Below are positions 27,121 to 35,975 of a stretch of DNA of 64,000 nucleotides, piece by piece. Location: assembly GCF_900230225.1 (NCBI RefSeq), contig NZ_OCNH01000002.1:1-64000 (forward strand), in the 5' to 3' direction. The DNA comes from Spirosoma fluviale. GTDB taxonomy: Bacteria > Bacteroidota > Bacteroidia > Cytophagales > Spirosomataceae. The notes beneath the pieces are model-generated. The model worked only from the letters and a program-made list of their open reading frames with translations, was not told the DNA's origin and made no database searches. How positions within the stretch are numbered: the first letter of the stretch is position 1; each line of letters opens with the position of its first letter. Position numbers and translations under genes: made by a program.

Positions 27121-29220
27121 TTGCGGCTTATCTACCTGTTTGCGGTTACCGGTTGGCTAATCGCTTCTCCGGCTTTTTCACAAAGTAACAGACCCAGCAA
27201 CCGGGAGGCAGAGCCATCGGCTGATGCCTTGAATCGGTATTTGCAGGATTTATTTCCGGTACAGACGGAAGGGATCGACTATGCCGCTGTCTACGACGCG
27301 CTGACGCAACTCTACGCCAATCCAATAGACCTGAATTTGGCCACCCGCGATGAGCTGGAAGCTACTTACCTGCTCTCCGAACGCCAGTTAAGTAATCTGG
27401 CCGCTTATCGCGCTGAATTTGGTGATTTACTGTCTATCAACGAGCTACAGGCCGTTCCGGATTTCGACTTGCCCACCATCCGGAAACTATTGCCCTTTGT
27501 AACAATAACTGGCACTCCAGGCTTGTTTGGTGCCTTGCCCACACCCACGGATAACTACCTGATTTTGCGCTACGAACAGGTATTGGAACAGCAAAAAGGC
27601 TTTTCGGAAGCAACTCCCGATAAAAAAGGGAATCTCCCAACTCGTTATCTGGGTAGCTCGGGCCAATGGTACGCCCGCTACCGCTACAGCCGTCCCCGCG
27701 CCTTTAGCCTTGGGTTAACGGTGGAAAAAGACCCCGGCGAAATGATAAACTGGCAACCATCGGCACGTCAGTATGGGGCCGATTACATATCGTTTCATGC
27801 ACAATTGCAAAATCGGGGTAAATGGCGAAACATTCTGCTGGGTGATTATCAATTACAAATCGGACAGGGGCTGGTGCTATCGGCGGGCTTTGTCCTGGGC
27901 AAAAGTGCCGAAACGGTACAGACCGTCCGCCGACCGACGCTGGGTGCCCGTCCTTACACTTCCCTCTCCGAATACGGTTATTTTCGGGGTATATCGGCTA
28001 CCTATGCCGTTCACAGAAACATCGACCTGACGGTTATGGCAGCTCGCAACCGGCGCGATGCGAACACGGCTGCGGATAGCCTGGGAACGGGTATCGTGGC
28101 GACGTCTCTGCAAACATCCGGCTTGCACCGAACGCTATCTGAACTGGACGACCGGGGTAGCCAGCTCGAAACAAACGTCGGCTTTCACTTACTTTACCAT
28201 ACCCGTAGCCAGCAGCAAGTTGGCCTGACGGTCCTGCAAACGACGTTCGATACGTTTTTTCAACGGCGTAATTTGCCTTATAACCGATATGAGTTTACGG
28301 GTACCCGAAACCTGGTGGTTGGTTTGCACGGCGGGTACATCCGGCATAACTGGAACCTGTTCGGCGAAGTGGCCCACAGCAGTGGTTCCGCTACGAATTC
28401 GGGTGGTATAGGGGCCGTTGCGGGGGCGTTGGCGAGTTTAACGAAAAAGCTTGATCTGGCCATTACACTTCGGCATTACGACCGGAACTTCCATAGTTTT
28501 TACAGCAACGGGTTTAGCGAAGGCAGTCGCACAATCAATGAGTCAGGGGCTTATGTAGGTCTGAAATACACGGTTTATCGAAAGCTGTCGGTGGGTGGGT
28601 TTGTTGATTATTTCCGCTTCCCGTGGCTAAAGTATTTGGTAGATAGGCCGTCTAGGGGGTTCGATTATCTACTCCAGATCCGGTATACACCCAACCGGCA
28701 AACGGCCTTTTACGGTGTCTATCACGAAGAGCATAAAGAGAAAAACCTCACTGTCGATAAAGTAAAAGTGGTTGTTGGTACCACTCGTCTTAGTTATGCA
28801 CTCAATGCCGATTATACCCTGATACCTGGTCTGAGGCTTCGGTCAAGGATGCAGTGGGGTGGGTTTCGCTACGCTGGTCAGCCGGCGTCGCTTGGGTTTG
28901 CAGTGGTGCAGGATGCCACGCTGGAAGTGAAACGACTAAGTTTGAGTGGCCGGGTAGCTTTGTACGGGACGGACGATTACGACAGCCGCCAGTATGTGTA
29001 CGAGCGGGATGTGCTCTATGCTTTCTCCTTTCCAGCCTATTATAATCGGGGTGTCCGGCATTATGTGCTGGCTCAATATAACCTGAGCCGCCATCTGGAC
29101 ATCTGGGTTCGCTGGGCCAGAACTAACCTCACTAATCAGGATACCGTTGGCTCCGACCTCGACCAGATCAATGCGCCCCACAAGTCGGAAGTGAAAGTGC
29201 AGGCCCGCTGGCGTTTTTAA
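27121..29220 (+). CDS. Helix-hairpin-helix protein with outer-membrane-barrel-like C-terminal region
   Basis: A 699-residue secreted protein starting with TTG (no in-frame ATG lies between the upstream stop and the signal peptide, MRLIYLFAVTGWLIASPAFS). Residues 60-135 contain two ComEA-like helix-hairpin-helix motifs (LNLATRDELEATYLLSERQL, then FGDLLSINELQAVPDFD). The rest is rich in alternating aromatic/polar strands (for example WYARYRYSRPRAFSLGL) and ends in RWRF, a terminal Phe typical of barrels. It may be an outer-membrane protein that uses HhH for DNA or protein contact; DNA uptake is a possibility but unproven. Confidence 0.75.
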   Translation: MRLIYLFAVTGWLIASPAFSQSNRPSNREAEPSADALNRYLQDLFPVQTEGIDYAAVYDALTQLYANPIDLNLATRDELEATYLLSERQLSNLAAYRAEFGDLLSINELQAVPDFDLPTIRKLLPFVTITGTPGLFGALPTPTDNYLILRYEQVLEQQKGFSEATPDKKGNLPTRYLGSSGQWYARYRYSRPRAFSLGLTVEKDPGEMINWQPSARQYGADYISFHAQLQNRGKWRNILLGDYQLQIGQGLVLSAGFVLGKSAETVQTVRRPTLGARPYTSLSEYGYFRGISATYAVHRNIDLTVMAARNRRDANTAADSLGTGIVATSLQTSGLHRTLSELDDRGSQLETNVGFHLLYHTRSQQQVGLTVLQTTFDTFFQRRNLPYNRYEFTGTRNLVVGLHGGYIRHNWNLFGEVAHSSGSATNSGGIGAVAGALASLTKKLDLAITLRHYDRNFHSFYSNGFSEGSRTINESGAYVGLKYTVYRKLSVGGFVDYFRFPWLKYLVDRPSRGFDYLLQIRYTPNRQTAFYGVYHEEHKEKNLTVDKVKVVVGTTRLSYALNADYTLIPGLRLRSRMQWGGFRYAGQPASLGFAVVQDATLEVKRLSLSGRVALYGTDDYDSRQYVYERDVLYAFSFPAYYNRGVRHYVLAQYNLSRHLDIWVRWARTNLTNQDTVGSDLDQINAPHKSEVKVQARWRF

Positions 29221-29270
29221 GCGGATTATTGGTTTAATTACTATCTTAATAATGAACAATTCTAACGCTG

Positions 29271-29495
29271 ATGAAGAAAGCAAAAGAGATCGAATTGAAC
29301 GACTACCACAAAGCGCGGAACGAGCGATTAATCCGAATAGTCTCCGGACAGCCCTTGATGTCGCAAGAGGAGTTCATCGAGCAAACGCGTCGGTTAGCCC
29401 GGCAATCCAACAAGGTCATTTTGATCCGATCATCTACCTCACAAAATAGGGTTCCACTTATTTCTCCATTTCCCGGATCAACTTATTGGCGTTGA
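29271..29495 (+). CDS. Small hypothetical protein (doubtful)
   Basis: A 74-codon frame beginning MKKAKEIELNDYHKARNERL with a charged, helix-forming sequence (EEFIEQTRRLARQSNK). It runs 38 bases into the end of the convergent ABC ATPase gene. An alternative frame (29252-29449, 65 codons) stops before that gene and is about as plausible; only one, or neither, can be real. Confidence 0.3.
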   Translation: MKKAKEIELNDYHKARNERLIRIVSGQPLMSQEEFIEQTRRLARQSNKVILIRSSTSQNRVPLISPFPGSTYWR

Positions 29496-30204
29496 TGAAC
29501 TCGTTCAACTCGTTCACGCCCGACTTCGTAAGGGTGCTGCTGTCGCCCTGCCAGAGTTTCTTTCCTTCGTAGAGAAACATGATTTGTTCACCAATCTCCA
29601 TCATCGAGTTCATATCGTGCGTAATGACAACGGTCGTTATCTGATACTCGTCGGTAATTTCGGAGATAAGTTGGTCGATCTTGATCGACGTGAGTGGATC
29701 GAGGCCCGAGTTAGGTTCATCGCAAAACAGGTATTTGGGATTAAGGACAATAGCGCGGGCAATACCTACCCGTTTTTTCATCCCACCACTAATTTCAGAC
29801 GGCATCCGATCTCCTGCATTTTCCAGCCCTACGCGTCGCAGGCATTCCTGAGCGCGGTCAACTTTCTCACTTTCCGACTGTTCGGTAAGCATATCGAGCG
29901 GAAACCGGACATTTTCCAGCACCGTTTTGGAATCGAACAGCGCCGATCCCTGAAACAGGACGCCCATTTCCCGACGAATGGCCTTCTGCTCATTTAAATC
30001 ACTGGTCAGGAAGTTACGTCCGTCATACAACACTTCGCCCGTATCGGGTGCAATCAGGCCAATCATGCATTTGAGCAACACGCTTTTACCAGTGCCACTG
30101 CCACCAATAATCAAACTGGTGTCACCGGGTTTGAAACTACCGTCGATACCAGCCAGCACTTGTCGGTCCCCGAATGATTTCGTTATGTTTTTAATGTCGA
30201 TCAT
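29458..30204 (-). CDS. mlaF: ABC transporter ATP-binding protein, MlaF-like
   Basis: A 248-residue ATPase. GGSGTGKSVLLK (about residues 34-45) is the Walker A, ISGGMKKRVGIARA (about 140) the signature, FCDEPNSGLDP (about 161) Walker B, and VITHDMNS holds the switch His. This pattern fits MlaF/TtgA-like ATPases that power phospholipid transport between the inner and outer membrane. It starts 15 bases after the MlaE-like permease stop, so the pair forms an operon. MlaD and other parts are absent from the window. A start at 30216 is also possible. Confidence 0.88.
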   Translation of the reverse strand: MIDIKNITKSFGDRQVLAGIDGSFKPGDTSLIIGGSGTGKSVLLKCMIGLIAPDTGEVLYDGRNFLTSDLNEQKAIRREMGVLFQGSALFDSKTVLENVRFPLDMLTEQSESEKVDRAQECLRRVGLENAGDRMPSEISGGMKKRVGIARAIVLNPKYLFCDEPNSGLDPLTSIKIDQLISEITDEYQITTVVITHDMNSMMEIGEQIMFLYEGKKLWQGDSSTLTKSGVNELNEFINANKLIREMEK

Positions 30205-30219
30205 TCTCGCATTCAAAAT

Positions 30220-30951
30220 TTACGTAAGTAACAACTGGGTCAGAACGAAGTCGGCGGCAACGATGGCGATACAACTGTTGGTAACGGCCGATGTCGAAGC
30301 AGCACCTACTTCGAGTGCTCCCCCGCTAACGTTATAGCCCTGAAAGGCTGAGATCGTTGAAATCAGGAACGCAAACACCACGGTTTTGATGAGGGCAAAT
30401 ACAACACCGAAAGGCTTGTAATCGAAACGAAGCCCGTTTACGTATTCTTCCGCTGAAATAACACCCGCCAGTGTGCCGGCAATATAGCCGCCCAGAATGG
30501 CCAGAAAAGCCGCCATAATAACCAGCAGCGGAAACATCAGCACCGATGCAATAACCTTTGGAAGAATTAGATAAGAACTCGAATTGATGCCCATCACTTC
30601 CAGCGCATCGACCTGTTCGGTAATACGCATCGTACCCAGTTCACTGGCAATGTTGGACCCAACTTTACCAGCCAGGACAATGCAGGACAGTGTTGGGGCC
30701 AATTCCAGAATGGAACTGTCGCGAACGATCAGCGCAATAATATACTTCGGCACAAACGGGTTGGTGAGGTTGTAAGCCGTTTGAACGCAGGTAACGGCCC
30801 CGATAAAGATGTTAACCAGGGCGACGATGAAAATAGAGCCAACACCAATGGAGGTACATTCATTTAAAATCAGGCCGAGGTAAACACTGAGTTTTTCCCG
30901 ATTGCGGAAAAGAGTGCCTAAAAAGAGAAAGTAACTGCCTATTCGTGACAT
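30220..30951 (-). CDS. mlaE: MlaE-family ABC transporter permease
   Basis: A 243-residue permease with about five hydrophobic segments and the MlaE signature: the GAVTCVQTAYN segment (about 50-60), then the conserved central region VLAGKVGSNIASELGTMRITEQVDALEVMG (about 89-118) that contacts the ATPase. It would move phospholipids in asymmetry maintenance or transport to the outer membrane. It is first of the pair with MlaF and is divergent from the dehydrogenase gene at 31124; promoters must lie in the 172-base gap. Confidence 0.9.
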   Translation of the reverse strand: MSRIGSYFLFLGTLFRNREKLSVYLGLILNECTSIGVGSIFIVALVNIFIGAVTCVQTAYNLTNPFVPKYIIALIVRDSSILELAPTLSCIVLAGKVGSNIASELGTMRITEQVDALEVMGINSSSYLILPKVIASVLMFPLLVIMAAFLAILGGYIAGTLAGVISAEEYVNGLRFDYKPFGVVFALIKTVVFAFLISTISAFQGYNVSGGALEVGAASTSAVTNSCIAIVAADFVLTQLLLT

Positions 30952-31123
30952 AAAAGCGTGTAGAAAATCGATTGAATCTTGTCAGGGAGGTTCTGATAGT
31001 ATTCATTCGGGAGAACCCTAGTAAAGACAGAATGGTTTCTGACGTAACTTGCAGCCTCGTTTATCCCGGATGTTAACCGCTAATAAGCTAGCTAATGGGT
31101 ATAAAACAGATCATGTTTCGTAT

Positions 31124-31798
31124 ATGAATCCATTAGTTGTTGTAACCGGTGGCTCAAAAGGCATCGGACGCGCCATTGCCAACCGATTTATTGCCGAGGG
31201 CTTCGATGCCGTCGTTTGTGCCCGTTCGGTAGAGAATGTGGAAGGGCCGGGCCTTTTCCCCTTTGCGGCCGATTTATCCACCCGCGATGGCGTCAATAGT
31301 CTGCTTACGTACATTCATTCCCTGCAACGACCCGTTGATGTGCTGGTCAATAATACCGGTGTGTTTCAGCCGGGGCAGATTCATAACGAAGCAGAGGGGA
31401 CCTTTGAGCAGCTTATGAATACCAATGTGGCAAGCGCTTACCACCTCACACGGGGCCTGGTGGGCGATATGATTGCCCGTCGGCGGGGACATATTTTTAT
31501 GATGTGTTCAACCGCCAGTATAACGGCCTATACCAACGGAGGCTCTTACTGCATCTCAAAATTCGCCTTGCTGGGCATGAGTCGCGTTCTGCGCGAAGAG
31601 CTGAAACCGCATGATGTGAAGGTGACTGCTATACTGCCCGGTGCTACACTAACAGCCAGCTGGGAGGGAACCGAACTGCCCGAAGATCGCTTCCTGAAGG
31701 CCGACGACGTTGCCGATAGCGCCTGGGCTGCTTACAGTCTTTCCAAAAGTGCTGTCATCGAAGAGATCTTAATTCGCCCTCAACTGGGCGATATTTAA
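31124..31798 (+). CDS. Short-chain dehydrogenase/reductase
   Basis: A 224-residue classical SDR. VVTGGSKGIGRAI (residues about 5-17) is the NADP-binding TGxxxGxG motif, NNTG (about 82) the NNAG-like motif with Thr for Ala, MMCSTAS (about 128) and YCISK (about 142) the catalytic Ser, Tyr and Lys. It would oxidise or reduce a hydroxyl/carbonyl substrate, perhaps a fatty-acid intermediate, but this cannot be told from sequence. The start was set at MNPLVVVTGG because the longer upstream in-frame start would put a 25-residue extension before the Rossmann fold. Confidence 0.88.
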   Translation: MNPLVVVTGGSKGIGRAIANRFIAEGFDAVVCARSVENVEGPGLFPFAADLSTRDGVNSLLTYIHSLQRPVDVLVNNTGVFQPGQIHNEAEGTFEQLMNTNVASAYHLTRGLVGDMIARRRGHIFMMCSTASITAYTNGGSYCISKFALLGMSRVLREELKPHDVKVTAILPGATLTASWEGTELPEDRFLKADDVADSAWAAYSLSKSAVIEEILIRPQLGDI

Positions 31799-31941
31799 CT
31801 AAAGTCAACGCGCCGTAAACGAAGTAAGCAGGTGAACCACCGGTAACAAATGCCCAACCACCACCTACTTTTCGTATCTTGCGCCTAATTCATCCGTTCC
31901 TGACCTGATAACTGTTCACTATTAACTGATTATTATTACGA

Positions 31942-32856
31942 ATGGCTTCCGTTGAGTATTTGGGTATTGACGTCGGCGGTACGAACGTCAAAATGGGTAT
32001 TGTCGATGCAAATACCGGTAAAATCTCCAATTTTTATAGCCACGATACCATCAGCTGGCGGGAATCGGGTCACTTTGTCGATCGCTTCGGCGACGCAGTT
32101 GCCTTACAATTGTTATCGAATAAAGACGTAAAAAAGGTTGGTATCGGCTTGCCCGGTATGATCAACCGCGAGCGCACGATTCCCCTTGAAATTACGGCAA
32201 TTCCCGAGATCAACGGTACACCGATGGTTGATTTGTTGAGCAAGCGATTCCCGGGGACTCAGTTTTTTCTGGCTAACGATGCTAATGCAGCCGCCCTGGG
32301 CGAATACTACTTTGCCGAAGAGAAGATAACGGAGAACTATATTTTCATCACCCTCGGAACGGGTGTTGGCGGTGCGGCTATTATCAATAAAAAGATCTTT
32401 ACGGGTGGTGATGGCAACGCTATGGAACCCGGCCATATTCCTTCTCGCCACGGGCGGGTGCTGGAACGTAACATTGGCAAAAAAGAACTCCTGGACTTAG
32501 CCAACGAGCGTCGGCGCGATTACAAAGGCGAAACGCAACTACCTGCCGACGATAGCATCTCAACAACGGGTTTGGTAGCGGCTGCCGCTGAAGGTGATGA
32601 ACTGGCGCTTCAAATCTGGACCGAGGTGGGCGAAATGCTGGGCGAAGGCTTGGCCGCTCTCATTAAAATACTGGATATAAAACAGGTATTGATTGGCGGG
32701 GGACTTTCGGCCTCGTTTGATTACATCTTACCTGCCGTTAATAAAACACTCGATTACTGGCTCAATCCGTATTACAAAAATGGGTTAAGCATTAAGCGCG
32801 CTACCTTAGGGAACGATGCAGGTCTGCTGGGGGCTGCTTCGCTCTGTTTTGACTAA
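31942..32856 (+). CDS. ROK-family kinase (glucokinase-like)
   Basis: A 304-residue ROK protein. LGIDVGGTNVKMGIVD (residues about 5-20) is the phosphate-binding DxGGT loop, LANDANAAALGE (about 110-121) the catalytic Asp region, TLGTGVGGAAIINKK (about 135) the second phosphate loop, and MEPGHIPSRHG the conserved ExGH substrate motif. The zinc-binding CxCGxxGC of many repressor-type ROK proteins is missing, and there is no DNA-binding domain, so it is an enzyme, probably a glucose or related hexose kinase. Its stop is adjacent to the large palindrome 32857-32932. Confidence 0.88.
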   Translation: MASVEYLGIDVGGTNVKMGIVDANTGKISNFYSHDTISWRESGHFVDRFGDAVALQLLSNKDVKKVGIGLPGMINRERTIPLEITAIPEINGTPMVDLLSKRFPGTQFFLANDANAAALGEYYFAEEKITENYIFITLGTGVGGAAIINKKIFTGGDGNAMEPGHIPSRHGRVLERNIGKKELLDLANERRRDYKGETQLPADDSISTTGLVAAAAEGDELALQIWTEVGEMLGEGLAALIKILDIKQVLIGGGLSASFDYILPAVNKTLDYWLNPYYKNGLSIKRATLGNDAGLLGAASLCFD

Positions 32857-32932
32857 AATCTGAAAGTCGCAAACGAAAAGAAGGACCAACAAGCACTTGT
32901 TGGTCCTTCTTTTCGTTTGCGACTTTCAGATT
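32857..32932. repeat. 76-base near-perfect palindrome between convergent ROK kinase and murB genes
   Basis: Arms 32857-32893 and 32896-32932 are exact reverse complements over 37 bases with a 2-base centre. It starts at the base after the ROK stop codon and includes the last sense codon and TGA stop of murB (ATC TGA, minus strand, 32926-32931). Such a loop-less palindrome would form a very stable hairpin in mRNA and is unusual for a simple terminator; no long U-run follows. Confidence 0.95.
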
Positions 32933-33951
32933 ACATTTACTTCTGGCGTAATTGTTATACCAAATTTGGCTTGTACGGACTCTTGCACCCGTTTGGCAAG
33001 TGCCAGAATATCATCGCCCGTGGCGTTACCGTAGTTGACCAATACGAGTGCCTGTTTGGCATGAACGCCCGCGTCGCCGGTACGGTAGCCTTTCCAGCCA
33101 GCCTGTTCAATAAGCCAGCCCGCCGGAATCTTCACCACCTCGTCGCCCAGCTGGTAGCCGGGTATGGTTGGGAACTCGTTTTTTAGCGCGTCAAACTGGA
33201 CTTTCGGGATTTCCGGATTTTTGAAGAAGCTTCCCGCATTGCCAATCTGTGCCGGGTCGGGGAGTTTGCTCCGCCGAATCCGGATCACGGCTTCGCTGAT
33301 GGCTTTGATCGAAAGTGTATCGTCTGATACGCCCATCTCAGCCAGTGTTTCCTGAATAGCCCCATAACGGGTATGAAACGTCGGTTGCTTATCGAGCTGA
33401 AACGTAACACTCGTAATGATATACTGGCCTTTCAACTCCCGCTTGAAAACGCTTTCCCGGTAACCGAACGCACAGTCTGCATGGGTAAACGTCTTTCGCT
33501 CTCCGGTGCGTATATGAATAGCAGTAAGCGACTCAAACACCTGTTCCAGCTCAACACCGTAAGCGCCAATATTCTGCATTGGCGCTGCCCCAACGGTACC
33601 CGGAATAAGGGAAAGATTTTCCATACCCGCGTAGCCCTGTTTGACACAAAACTGTACCAGTTCATGCCAGCCAACACCCGCTCCGGAGGTCAGATAAACA
33701 TGCGTATCGTCTTCACGTACAACATCAATACCCTGAATGCTGATTTTGACGACCAGGCCGCTGAAATCACGGCACAGCAGGACATTACTGCCACCCCCCA
33801 GAATTAGTTTGGGCTGGTCAATAAACTCAGTTAGCTGAAGTAACGTCCGGAGATCTTCTTCATGACTAATCTCAACCCAATACCGCGCCTTGGCATCAAT
33901 TCCGAATGTATTATAGGGTTTGAGCGAAACGTGGCTTCGTAAATTTAGCAT
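32926..33951 (-). CDS. murB: UDP-N-acetylenolpyruvoylglucosamine reductase
   Basis: A 341-residue type I MurB, the NADPH/FAD enzyme that makes UDP-N-acetylmuramate for peptidoglycan. The FAD-binding ILGGGSNVLL (about residues 50-59) and GTVGAAPMQNIGAYGVEL (about 118-135) and the catalytic-Ser region NAGSFFKNPEIP (about 230-241) are clear. GTG/ATG upstream would add a few residues; ATG 33951 (MLNLRSHVSL) matches family starts. The end lies in the 76-base palindrome. The neighbour at 34073 is divergent. Confidence 0.95.
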   Translation of the reverse strand: MLNLRSHVSLKPYNTFGIDAKARYWVEISHEEDLRTLLQLTEFIDQPKLILGGGSNVLLCRDFSGLVVKISIQGIDVVREDDTHVYLTSGAGVGWHELVQFCVKQGYAGMENLSLIPGTVGAAPMQNIGAYGVELEQVFESLTAIHIRTGERKTFTHADCAFGYRESVFKRELKGQYIITSVTFQLDKQPTFHTRYGAIQETLAEMGVSDDTLSIKAISEAVIRIRRSKLPDPAQIGNAGSFFKNPEIPKVQFDALKNEFPTIPGYQLGDEVVKIPAGWLIEQAGWKGYRTGDAGVHAKQALVLVNYGNATGDDILALAKRVQESVQAKFGITITPEVNVI

Positions 33952-34044
33952 GTAGTTTACATGATGAATGCCCAAAATTAACCAAAATAGAGGAGGGCTT
34001 CATAGGGTTGCCCAACGTTTAGGGTATTACAATGACAAAAAGGT

Positions 34045-34052
34045 TATTTTTG
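34045..34052 (+). promoter_or_regulatory. Putative -7 box for the SPOR lipoprotein
   Basis: TATTTTTG at 34045-34052 is a perfect TAnnTTTG box, 20 bases before the ATG at 34073. The upstream -33 element is not clear. Confidence 0.35.
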
Positions 34053-34072
34053 TCTCTTACAAAAGACTAGTT

Positions 34073-34651
34073 ATGAAGGGTAAACTTGGCGGTATACTTG
34101 TTTTGGGTTTGCTAATGATGGGCTGTGCCAGCAACCGCTCCGTTACGTCGGGCCGGTCTACGGTTGATTACAATAGTTACAACGAAGATTTATCGTCAGT
34201 ACGACCTGTTTACCGGCCTACTTCAGTATCCTCTGGTAAAGTAACTACACCAATACCAACTACAACTCCAGTTCCTACTGCCCGAAAACCAGAAAATCGG
34301 AAACCTGCGGCACCTATTGAGGCCATGCATATTAATCGACGACTCGATATGGTACTCGATACCATTGCTGCGCAAAATCGGTCGATACGCTATGCCCCTG
34401 GCTTTCGTATCCAGGTATATGTAGGTACGCAACGCCAGGAAGTTGATGCCATGCGGCAGCTTATTACGCAAAACTTCCCGGAGTTGAGCCCCTATTTAAG
34501 CTATAACCAACCAACGTACCGACTGAAGATCGGCGACTTTATGCGACGTATGGATGCCGAACGTTACTATGCATTAGTTAAACGGATGATTGACTCTGCT
34601 CAACTCCAACCGGACAAAGTTGACATACGGCGGAGCCTGTCGATAAAATAA
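34073..34651 (+). CDS. SPOR-domain lipoprotein
   Basis: From ATG 34073 the product is 192 residues. MKGKLGGILVLGLLMMGC is a lipoprotein signal ending in Cys18. A Ser/Thr/Pro-rich linker follows (about 25-85), then a SPOR domain (about 110-185; GFRIQVYVGTQRQEVDAMRQ, then PTYRLKIGDFMRRMDAERYY) that binds denuded septal peptidoglycan. The product is likely an outer-membrane lipoprotein active at the division site. The upstream in-frame start at 33968 would sit within the opposite gene's start region and is unlikely. Confidence 0.85.
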   Translation: MKGKLGGILVLGLLMMGCASNRSVTSGRSTVDYNSYNEDLSSVRPVYRPTSVSSGKVTTPIPTTTPVPTARKPENRKPAAPIEAMHINRRLDMVLDTIAAQNRSIRYAPGFRIQVYVGTQRQEVDAMRQLITQNFPELSPYLSYNQPTYRLKIGDFMRRMDAERYYALVKRMIDSAQLQPDKVDIRRSLSIK

Positions 34652-34676
34652 GCTACAGACTTTTAGTAACATAGGC

Positions 34677-34684
34677 TATCTTTG
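34677..34684 (+). promoter_or_regulatory. Putative -7 box of gmd
   Basis: TATCTTTG at 34677-34684 exactly fits TAnnTTTG and precedes the gmd ATG (34733) by 48 bases. No TTTG element is evident at the right spacing. Confidence 0.45.
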
Positions 34685-34732
34685 AGGATATAATGGAAAT
34701 TTAGGAATTGGCCACGCCAGTTATCGAATGCT

Positions 34733-35845
34733 ATGAAAAAAGCGTTAATTACCGGAGTTACCGGACAAGATGGGGCTTATTTGGCCGAGTTACTGTTAGC
34801 AAAAGGATATGAAGTACACGGTATCAAACGCCGTAGTTCACTTTTCAACACGCAACGGATTGATCACATGTATGAAGATCCGCATGAGAAAAGCGTACAT
34901 TTTAAGCTTCATTATGGTGATTTATCAGATTCGACTAACATTATTCGGATTATCCAGGAAATTCAGCCCGACGAGATTTATAACCTCGGTGCCATGTCGC
35001 ACGTACGGGTTAGTTTCGATGAGCCAGAGTACACGGCTCAGGTAGATGGTATTGGTACGCTGCGTATTCTGGAAGCAGTCCGGTTGCTTGGTTTAACCGA
35101 AAAGACGCGTATTTATCAGGCATCTACATCTGAACTGTACGGTGGCGTTCAGGGTCATGCACAGTCCGAAACAACTCCTTTCTACCCGCGCTCTCCCTAT
35201 GCCGTAGCCAAGCTTTATGGTTACTGGATTACGGTCAACTACCGGGAAGCTTACAACATGTATGCCTGCAATGGTATCCTGTTCAACCACGAATCACCGC
35301 TACGGGGCGAAACCTTCGTAACCCGCAAAATTACCCGCGCTGTGGCTCGAATTGGGCTGGGCCTTCAGGATAAAGTGTATCTGGGTAATCTTGACTCCCT
35401 CCGCGATTGGGGCCATGCTAAAGATTATGTAGAAGCCATGTACCTGATTCTTCAGCAGGAAAAGCCCGAAGATTTCGTTATCGCGACGGGTGTAACAACC
35501 AGCGTTCGGGATTTTGTGCGGATGTCGTTCGCTGAAATCGGTGTTGAGTTGGAGTTTACGGGTGAAGGCGTTGCAGAAGTAGGCACTGTTGTGAGTTCAA
35601 CAAATCCTGATTTCGTCGTTGAAGTCGGCAAGGCCGTTGTTTGTATCGACCCACGCTATTTCCGTCCAACCGAAGTGGATTTACTCTTGGGTGATCCAAC
35701 CAAAGCGATGACCCAGCTGAACTGGAAACCCAAATACGACCTTCCAGCGCTGGTGAAAGACATGATGAGCGCTGACATTGACCTGTTCCGCCGTGATCAA
35801 CTCCTCGCCAACAGTGGCCATCAGGTTCTGAATTACTTTGAGTAA
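34733..35845 (+). CDS. gmd: GDP-mannose 4,6-dehydratase
   Basis: A 370-residue extended [26 protein letters not shown] (residues 8-30) is the NADP-binding motif; STSELYG (about 131) and [10 protein letters not shown] (about 157) supply the catalytic Thr/Ser-Glu and Tyr-x3-Lys. Together with [16 protein letters not shown] these are diagnostic of Gmd, which converts GDP-mannose to GDP-4-keto-6-deoxymannose, precursor of GDP-fucose or rhamnose. No fcl/wcaG lies next to it. It is followed by a strong terminator and a composite palindrome. Confidence 0.96.
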   Translation: MKKALITGVTGQDGAYLAELLLAKGYEVHGIKRRSSLFNTQRIDHMYEDPHEKSVHFKLHYGDLSDSTNIIRIIQEIQPDEIYNLGAMSHVRVSFDEPEYTAQVDGIGTLRILEAVRLLGLTEKTRIYQASTSELYGGVQGHAQSETTPFYPRSPYAVAKLYGYWITVNYREAYNMYACNGILFNHESPLRGETFVTRKITRAVARIGLGLQDKVYLGNLDSLRDWGHAKDYVEAMYLILQQEKPEDFVIATGVTTSVRDFVRMSFAEIGVELEFTGEGVAEVGTVVSSTNPDFVVEVGKAVVCIDPRYFRPTEVDLLLGDPTKAMTQLNWKPKYDLPALVKDMMSADIDLFRRDQLLANSGHQVLNYFE

Positions 35846-35869
35846 ACTAGTCAGTAAGTGATTTTCTGC

Positions 35870-35902
35870 GCGGTCGGGTTCTCAAACCCGACCGCTTTTT
35901 TG
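35870..35902 (+). terminator. Rho-independent terminator of gmd
   Basis: 11-base-pair stem (35870-35880 with 35885-35895), CTCA loop and a run of six or more T. It lies 24 bases after the gmd stop codon. Confidence 0.92.
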
Positions 35903-35915
35903 TTCACTTTGTATA

Positions 35916-35948
35916 CAAAAAAAGCGTCGGGTTTAAGAACCCGACGCT
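35916..35948 (-). terminator. Rho-independent terminator of the Do-type protease gene
   Basis: 11-base-pair stem (35923-35933 with 35938-35948), 4-base loop and a T-run on the minus strand (35917-35922). It lies 27 bases after the protease stop codon. Confidence 0.92.
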
Positions 35949-35975
35949 ACTTACTGACTTACAACTTATCGACTA

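Larger units (their letters stand above)
35849..35959. repeat. Composite inverted repeat enclosing two terminator hairpins
   Basis: An outer 11-base inverted repeat (AGTCAGTAAGT 35849-35859; ACTTACTGACT 35949-35959) encloses two separate hairpins (35870-35895 and 35923-35948). The hairpins share a GCGGTCGGGTT/GCGTCGGGTT core. So the spacer between the convergent genes is one big near-palindrome, hairpins included. Confidence 0.85.
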
